Origin: Aurifilum marmelostoma
Lineage: Eukaryota > Ascomycota > Sordariomycetes > Diaporthales > Cryphonectriaceae
Assembly (NCBI GenBank): GCA_027559495.1
Contig: JAMXSV010000008.1
Coordinates: 1,860,001-1,924,000 of the forward strand
Length of the DNA: 64,000 nucleotides
Direction of reading: 5' to 3'
Shown: piece by piece, positions 57,972 through 64,000 of the stretch
Numbering within the stretch: the stretch's first letter is position 1
Layout of the letters: each line of letters starts with the position of its first letter
Program-made: the position numbers and the translations under genes
The notes under the pieces: generated by a model
What the model was told of the DNA's origin: nothing
Databases searched by the model: none
Seen by the model: the letters and a program-made list of their open reading frames with translations, nothing else

Positions 57972-59811
57972 ATGATGGCTGACCCTTTTGCGCCGCGCTC
58001 CATGAAGCGCAAGAACGTCAAAGGCCTGGCCTTGACCCCCGCCGCTCCCAAGCCGCCACCGACCGCCGAGAACGCCAATTTCAGTCACTCGAGGAACAAC
58101 CAGTCTGAAGACACTTCAGCACAGCTTGAGATCGGCATCGAGTTCAACCTCGACCTGCGCCCAGAGGATCTCGAGATCATCAAGGACCTGGGCTCGGGCA
58201 ACGGCGGCACCGTGAGCAAAGTGAAGCACATCCCGACCAACACTACTATGGCCCGCAAGGTGAGTCGCTCCGATACGCCTGGATCCCGCTTCTTGGCTCT
58301 GCTGACTTCATGCTAGGTCATCCACGTCGAGGCCAAGCGAGAGATGCGCAAGCGTATTGTCCGAGAACTTCAGATCATGCACAACTGCCATTGCGAGCAC
58401 ATTGTTACTTTCTACGGTGCCTTCCTCAACGATAACAACGACGTGATCATGTGTATGGAGTATATGGACGTTGGGTGAGAATATTTCCTTGTGCAATAGC
58501 TTCTTGGGGCTGTGTGGCTGTATGTGTGTGCCTGCGCCATTGTGCTGACGACATCTGCAAAGTTCTCTCGATCGCGTCTCTCGAGTATTCGGCCCTGTCC
58601 GAGTTGACGTCCTAGGAAAGATTGCAGAAGCAACCCTCGGTGGTCTGACGTACCTCTACTACAAACACCACATCATGCACCGAGACATCAAGCCCTCGAA
58701 CATCCTCGTCAACTCGCGCGGCCATATTAAGCTCTGCGACTTTGGTGTGTCTGGAGAGCTGATCAACTCTGTCGCCGATACGTTCGTGGGCACGTCCACG
58801 TACATGGCCCCAGAACGGATCCAGGGCGAGAAATACACAGTCAAGTCAGATGTATGGAGTTTCGGCCTGTCCATCATGGAGCTTGCCATCGGAAAATTCC
58901 CCTTTGCCGCCAGCGAGCAGCTGTCGGATGCCGAGGCGGCCCCAGCTGGCATCCTCGATCTGCTCCAGCAAATTGTGCACGAGCCAGCGCCTAAGCTACC
59001 CAAGAGCGACGCTTTCCCCCAGATCCTGGAGGATATGATCCAAAAGTGTCTCTTGAAGACACCAGACGATCGGCCGACGCCGCAAGAGCTCTACGTATGT
59101 CCCACCCCTACCAGATGACAGGCTCGCACAGCAGCCACTAACATGACATAGGACCGCGACCCGTTTGTCCAGGCAGCCAAGAGGACACCGGTTGATTTGA
59201 GGGAATGGGCAGTGAGCCTGATGGAGAGGGACAACCGGAAATCTCATCTTGCTCCTCAGCTCTCACCAGGTACTCAGGAGCTCTTGAGATCCAACAGCTC
59301 TCCAGACGGCGCCACAGAGGATCGTGCATTGGCAACACCCACGTCAGGTGAGATCCCCATCGTGGGTGCTTTACTCCAGTCACCTCGTGACCAATATAAC
59401 AGCGCATCGAACCGATCACCGACGCGAAGCGACCGGGGCACAGGGGGCAGCTCAGCTGGCCGACCAGGTGGACCGCCTGTTCATCCGGGACTTGGACCAC
59501 GCGTAACCACGACGAGCTCGATCCCGAAAATGGCCCCACCTCCACCCCCGCGTCCCGGCCGACACAGCCCCAATCTCTCCGCCGGCCCGAGCAGCGGCAG
59601 GCAGGCTACCTTTGCCCTGCCTGTACGTCCTGCACCTGCTGGACCCCTTCCGAACCCGCCGATGCGGAGACAGACGCCCGACGAGACAACCAGCAGCAGC
59701 GGTGGAAGCGGCAGAGGCATGCGACGGCAGGCAACCTTTGGTACTTCGTCGGGGTCGATGGGTGCCCAAGGGATGGGCGGATATCCAGCAAATCAAGTAA
59801 GGCGCGAATAG
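57972..59811 (+). CDS. ste7: MAP kinase kinase of the Ste7/MEK2 type
   Basis: Four exons: 57972-58259, 58317-58474, 58563-59094 and 59152-59811, 545 aa. It phosphorylates a Fus3/Kss1-type MAPK in the fungal pheromone, cell-fusion and invasive-growth cascade. N-terminal KRKNVKGLAL fits a MAPK docking site (basic cluster, then hydrophobics). Kinase marks: Gly loop GSGNGG (74-79), catalytic Lys MARK (K96), HRDIKPSN, DFGVSG, activation segment INSVADTFVGT with Ser/Thr at MEK-like spacing, then STYMAPERI. After the kinase, DPFVQAAKRTPVDLREWA closes the domain and a 170-residue Ser/Pro/Gly-rich tail follows with APPPPPRPG and two copies of RQATF. The stop at 59809-59811 follows CAA-GTAAGG, which looks like a splice donor. 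A further exon from about 59850 would add a Ser/Pro-rich tail (to 59999 or, with another phase, 60072). The C-terminus is therefore uncertain. Confidence 0.93.
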
Positions 59812-60586
59812 GATCCGCTTTCCTTACTCTCATATCATCTGGACAACAGCTTTCCCCCTCAAGAGGATCAAACTGTCATCCCTATCACCTATCCAAGTCT
59901 CCTTTTCCATTACCTGTACTCAGCCCAGGACCAATCCGTCATGTCTCTCTACTACCAAGCATCTTCGTTCTCCTCTCGCGTCGAGAATGGTCCGTCTGAA
60001 AGAGATCTCACTACTGCGACCAGCTCTCCAGTTCCGTCACCTCTAGCATCGCCTCGGAGTACTCGGCCTTGAACTCTGCAACTCTAGCGGTGAGCATGTT
60101 TGACCTTGGCAATTTTCCCACAGTCGATCGTCAGTATATGGAACTAAGGGCACTCTGCTCGTTTTTTCCTTTCATTTTTTTTTTGTTTTTGTTTTCCTTC
60201 CTGCGTGGATGGCATGGCAGTGTTCGTGCGGGGGGGTTTTCATGGCACATCAAGGATGATGGATACATTTCAAGAACCTTTGTTGGGGGTAAGCGAGCAC
60301 AGGAAAGATTTGTTGGACAGATGCATTGTCGTCTAGGAAAGCAATACCAGATCCCGCTGAGACGTAGGGTAAGAGAGCCTCAAGGCTCTGAGCTTCTCGA
60401 GCGGCTTACACTAGACGGAGAGGGGGAAAATAATATGGTTTCTTGTTGCCCGAGAACTCTTTTCGTGTCTCATCTCATGTCTATTGAACGGTCATGCTAT
60501 ACGTGTCTAGAAATGGAAAATCGGAATGAAGCCCAAAGGCCTGTCTACCAGTTGATGTATTGCCTCACCACAGCGTCTGGGGTGTC
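59812..60586. other. Convergent intergenic region, possible extra MAPKK exon
   Basis: Between the MAPKK (plus) and the HAD gene (minus), facing 3' ends. 59850-60072 may hold coding sequence of a spliced MAPKK tail (reads PPQEDQTVIPITYPSLLF in one frame). The rest, including a T-rich tract at about 60176-60205, is probably 3' UTR. A 173-codon plus frame at 60069-60590 has no protein features. Confidence 0.5.
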
Positions 60587-61562
60587 TTAGAACTCCCGTC
60601 CCGTGAAACCCTCTTCTAAGATGTCAATCAGCTCATCCAAGCGCGAGATCACCAGGTCCGTGTGCTCGTGCTCTGCGAGGTGCTCATTAACAGGATTGAC
60701 AAGCAGCACCGTCGCAGCGCCAGACCTCCTACCAGCGGTCATGTCATCGATCGAGTCGCCCACCATAATCAGCCCACTCGCATCGACCTCTGCTGCCACA
60801 CCACTCGACACACTCTCGCTGTGCTTTTCCCCCTGCGCGTCTACACGGATCCTCTCCCCGTCCACCAGCACCGCGTTCCCGCCTGATTGTCCATTCTCCT
60901 CACCATTCGCAGGCGACCTGGTGAGGCCCCAGCTTGACGCAATATGTAGGATGCCCGCAGGGTCCGGCTTGGGCGGCCTGAACTCGCGCGTGACGATCGG
61001 GTGGAAGGCCTCCACCTCGGACAGAAACTTGGTGAGCAGGTGGTTCACGGGTGTGTCGAAGTTGCGTGTGCAGATGCCCTTCGGGATGGAGCGGGCGTCG
61101 AGATATGCCATCAGCTGCACGAGGCCCGGCTGGGGCTCCTGGGAGGCCATGGCTGTCCGTTCTATGTCGCGAATTGCCTCCATTGCCTGCTCGCGGGCCT
61201 CGGCGGTCGGGAGCGAGTAGACGTGTTCCAGGATGTCAGTCTTCTTGGTGATGTTGAGAGCCTTTCGCATCTCGGCGAACATGTAGTTCTGAGGTTGGCT
61301 GTGGGCGGGGCGGGTCAGTGAAGTTCCAGAGACATCCTTTCCTACAGGTGATCAGAAGACTTACCACAAGGTCCCATCCACGTCAAAGACGACTCCCTGC
61401 GTTGAAATCAAAGTTGTCAGAGAAAGACCAGACCAAATGTAAGGAGTCATTCTTCTATCTCACCCTGAGTTTGGGTAGATGACTGCCTCCCGAAGACCCA
61501 GGTTTTAACGGAGCAAACTGCCTTCTCGACCTCGAAGCCATGGCGGACATGAACCTGCGCAT
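60587..61562 (-). CDS. HAD-superfamily phosphatase-like hydrolase
   Basis: Three exons: 61562-61464, 61396-61365 and 61298-60587, 280 aa. The tiny 32-nt second exon carries motif I (GVVFDVDGTL, D38 and D40), the nucleophile and acid/base Asp of HAD phosphatases. Motif II is the Thr in KGICTRN, motif III the Lys in RPPKPDP, and motif IV GDSIDDM, all in the right order; this fits subfamily I phosphatases (phosphoglycolate phosphatase and 5'-nucleotidase-like). Substrate unknown. A roughly 40-residue Gly/Glu/Ser-rich insertion (SPANGEENGQSGG and on) separates motifs III and IV, longer than usual. The N-terminus before motif I (MRRFMSAMASRSRRQF) is basic and Ser-rich and could be a mitochondrial presequence, but a shorter start at one of the next Met is possible. 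Its upstream region is shared divergently with the membrane-protein gene at 62328. Confidence 0.9.
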
Positions 61563-62327
61563 GAGGAATTGACGAGAGGTCGATGTCGATGTCGGCTCGC
61601 TTCAAGCGAGTGACGGGCAGAGTGCAAAAAAAGTCAAGGCGTCACCACAAACGACGCCTTCGTTGACGACTTCTCGGTGTGGGACGGAGATGTTTATTCA
61701 ATTGCTGTTACTGCTTCAGTGGCCCTATGACTCGAATGTCTAAGACAAGTGAGCAGAATTTGATATCACGAGCGTGCACGTGTCAGTCAATTGTTTTTGA
61801 AGGTGGGATTGGCTGTGATCTTAATCGTTGTGGTACGTACTATTTATTACTCATTGGAGGTTTCTCTGGTCTCCTCAATTAGGCAAGTTTGACCAACTAT
61901 GGTAGATAGTTTCTGCGTAACAGGCGCCCGCTGTGTGGGAAAGCTTCCAGGCCCTGGGCCAGCGCTAACGGCTCCATCGTAGGGGCAGGGATACAGCCCA
62001 GCCATCTCCCCACATTGCTGAACCTTGCCCTGCCGCGCCCTGCACGCCTGCTTGGGTGCCAGCGGGTTGCAACCACAACTCAACGGTCCGTCGTCATCCG
62101 TGTGGGTCCTTTCTACCTGCCTCTGCTATTCCCACGCTCTAAAATCAGAACATTTGGGCTCCTCCTGCATTCTTCGCGCGTAAGACAACACTCGAGCCTC
62201 CCCAGGCTCCAGCACAGAACCGAACTCATGTTCTTCTGAGGGAGCATGAGTGATCTCTGCCTCTCTGTGCGCAGTTCCCTGGAGATGTTGTTGTGCTGCA
62301 GCTGGCTTTGGTAGCAAGCAAGCAACA
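61563..62327. other. Divergent promoter region
   Basis: 765 bp between the HAD gene (minus) and the FUSC/ArAE-like gene (plus). No coding frame with protein features. It must hold both promoters; no clear TATA box or known factor site was recognised. Confidence 0.6.
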
Positions 62328-64000
62328 ATGAGCACCTCGTCGCCTTCAAGCTCTCCCTCGACGCCATCTGGCCCTTGGCGACGGCCGCCTTTGAGAAGCG
62401 TACGTCCTTGTTGGCTGTGACCTGCTTCTACTTCGTCCCTATTGCTGTTACAGACATTCCCTGAGGATTACTAACTTCATTGTGGCTTGATCATACTACA
62501 GAAGCTTCGAAATGGCACCTTCGTCGATCCCCAGACAGGCGAGCGCTCCCGCCGTCAGTTTACCCTCCGCCGTACCGAGACGGGCGATAGCGAGTCCTCC
62601 ATCCATGCCGTGCCCTATTTCTCCCGCGAGAATCTTTCTGGGCGCGTGGTCGCTCTGGCGCACAAGTCAAGGGCAGTCGCCGTGCGTTCTTGGGAATGGC
62701 TGAAGAGCCCGGCTGGGCGCGGCGTGCTCAAGTGCACACTCGCGTACTCCTTGGGTAGCCTGTTCACACTGTGGGCACCGCTCTCGGACTTCTTAGGCAA
62801 GCCAGACGGGAAACACGTTGTTGCGACGATCACGGTATACTTCCATCCTGCAAGGACGGCAGGTTCAATGATCGAAGGGACACTCATCGCTATAATGGCT
62901 GTCATTTACGCTGAGATCGTGGCTATCGCCTCAATGGCTACTTCGGTCTTCTTCGGCTCTACCTTACACATGGTCGCGCTGGCATATTTCCTGGTCCTGC
63001 TCATCTTTGTCGGTGGAGCATTTGGGTTTCTCGGCTGGGTTAAGCAGAGGATGAACAACCCACTGGTCAATGTCGGGAGCACTCTCGCCTCCCTGTCCAT
63101 GATCAGTGTCCTGACCAAGGAGAATGCTGTGCAGGATCACATCTTCTCAAACCTGAAGATCGTCCAGGTTCTGAAGATGCTGGTTTGCGGCATTATAATA
63201 ACTATCGCGGTGAACTTATCGCTGTGGAGGACGTCAGCCCGGACGCAGTTGCGGGAGAGCATGACAAAGGCCTCGCAGTCCCTGGGAGACATGTTAGGGA
63301 TGATATCACACGGGTTCCTGAGTGGCGCTGAAGAGGAGATGCTCACAGCGGACTTCAAGAAAGCTGAGAAGGCATACGACACAGCGTACGGGAAGATGTC
63401 CAAGAATCTTAGGGAAGCCAAATACGAACACTATTTTGTTGGTGATGAGAAGGTCTATCAGTTGGACAAGGCGGTCTACAAGTCCATGGAGAATCTGGCC
63501 CAGTCTATCAGAGGCCTGAGGAGTGCAGCAAATACACAATTTGTGCTGCTCAAGGAGCCTGCATCAGAGCCAGGGTCTGGGACGGTCTCCCCGGGACAGC
63601 TGCTCTCGCCATCGCTGCATCGGACTCTCTCGTCAAACTTCAGGCTTCATCAGCCGACATTGTCAGCCATCGACGAGGGCTCGGACGAGAGCGAGGAGGA
63701 TCAACCTGTCAGGGGAAGGAGTCCAAGCAGTGCACCCACGTTCCGTTCGCCATCCGACATTTTTGATCTCTTCATTGCATTGTTGGGTCCGTCGGTGAAG
63801 TCGCTGGCTTTCACCTTGTCTGAGGTCCTCAGGGAGCCTCCTTTCGGAGTGGCACCAGATTACGACATCACGATCAATGACAACTTTCGACGGAGTCTCT
63901 TGGATGCCCTCACACTATTCAACCAAAACCGAGCGAAGGCCCTAGAGGAGCTATACAAGACGATCGAGCTAGGGCGACCGAGGTCGGAGAAGATCAAGGC
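62328..64000 (+). CDS. FUSC/ArAE-like membrane protein (aromatic acid exporter/Bre4 type), 3' truncated by window
   Basis: Exon 1 at 62328-62399 (24 codons, Ser/Pro-rich start) joins exon 2 from 62502 by a 102-nt GT-AG intron. Exon 2 stays open to the window end, so at least 523 codons are visible. After a region with TGERSRRQFTLRR the sequence enters a transmembrane bundle: GVLKCTLAYSLGSLFTLWAP, then ATITVYFHPARTAGSMIEGT, AIMAVIYAEIVAIASMA, MVALAYFLVLLIFVGGAFGF, and ILKMLVCGIIITIAVNLSL-like. A long cytosolic part follows, with helices (AEKAYDTAYGKMSKNLREA) and a Ser-rich acidic linker. This layout is that of fungal ArAE/FUSC-type proteins (Bre4-like, with homology to plant ALMT and bacterial aromatic acid exporters). 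Transported substrate unknown. The second membrane bundle should lie beyond the window. Confidence 0.87.

Noticed and set aside
60069..60590. 173-codon plus-strand frame between MAPKK and HAD
   Set aside because: Contains a Phe-rich tract from a T-run, has no domain, and lies in the convergent 3' region.
1..64000. tRNA, rRNA, CRISPR or prophage-like features
   Set aside because: No tRNA TPsiC-like arm with matching cloverleaf, no rRNA core sequence and no spaced repeats were seen; the setting is eukaryotic.

Overview
The window reads as a chromosome segment of a filamentous ascomycete, probably a Sordariomycete. The genes have short GT-AG introns (about 50-150 nt) and high-GC coding sequence. 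Gene content fits this: a CBM1-tagged cellobiohydrolase, a HET-domain protein, a Ste7-type MAPKK, several MFS transporters and a fungal ArAE/FUSC-type membrane protein. About 20 kb has been degraded by C-to-T and G-to-A changes of the RIP (repeat-induced point mutation) type. The species cannot be named from the sequence alone.

Left arm (1-35,750): a GNAT acetyltransferase N-terminus cut by the window edge (minus); the secreted cellobiohydrolase cel6A (minus, nine exons); a His/Arg/Ser-rich protein of unknown function with an Ala-rich C-terminal segment (minus); a GT8-like type II membrane glycosyltransferase carrying a one-base frameshift in a C6 run (minus); an M50B-like membrane metalloprotease (minus); a 6 kb gene-poor stretch; an MFS sugar/polyol transporter (plus); a HET-domain protein (minus); an MFS multidrug-type transporter (minus); and the transcription elongation factor SPT6 (minus). 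Wide spacers of 1-6 kb with many microsatellites separate these genes.

Centre (35,751-56,018): a three-level nest of LTR retrotransposons. The outer element is Ty1/copia, with 218-nt LTRs and a perfect 5-bp target duplication (GCCAG). A Ty3/gypsy chromovirus (Gypsy-1) is inserted in its integrase region. A second, related chromovirus (Gypsy-2, 7,564 bp, 531-nt LTRs) is inserted in the 3' LTR of Gypsy-1. All three are ruined by C:G-to-T:A transitions: CAG and TGG codons became TAG, and both catalytic Asp of the reverse transcriptase YLDD/YVDD box became Asn. The two gypsy elements share R/U5-gag-pol but differ in U3 and the 3' accessory region. Both carry a decayed antisense reading frame for a Cys-motif plus coiled-coil protein, and both U3s hold a telomere-like TTAGGG doublet.

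Right arm (56,019-64,000): a Ste7/MEK2-type MAP kinase kinase (plus), a HAD-like phosphatase (minus), and a FUSC/ArAE-type membrane protein (plus, running off the window) that shares a 765-bp divergent intergenic region with the HAD gene.

The genes do not form a metabolic cluster. They are a mixture of housekeeping (SPT6), signalling (Ste7), secreted plant cell-wall degradation (cel6A, with two GGCTAAA motifs upstream) and transport genes around a heterochromatin-like transposon island. No rRNA, tRNA or CRISPR was found.
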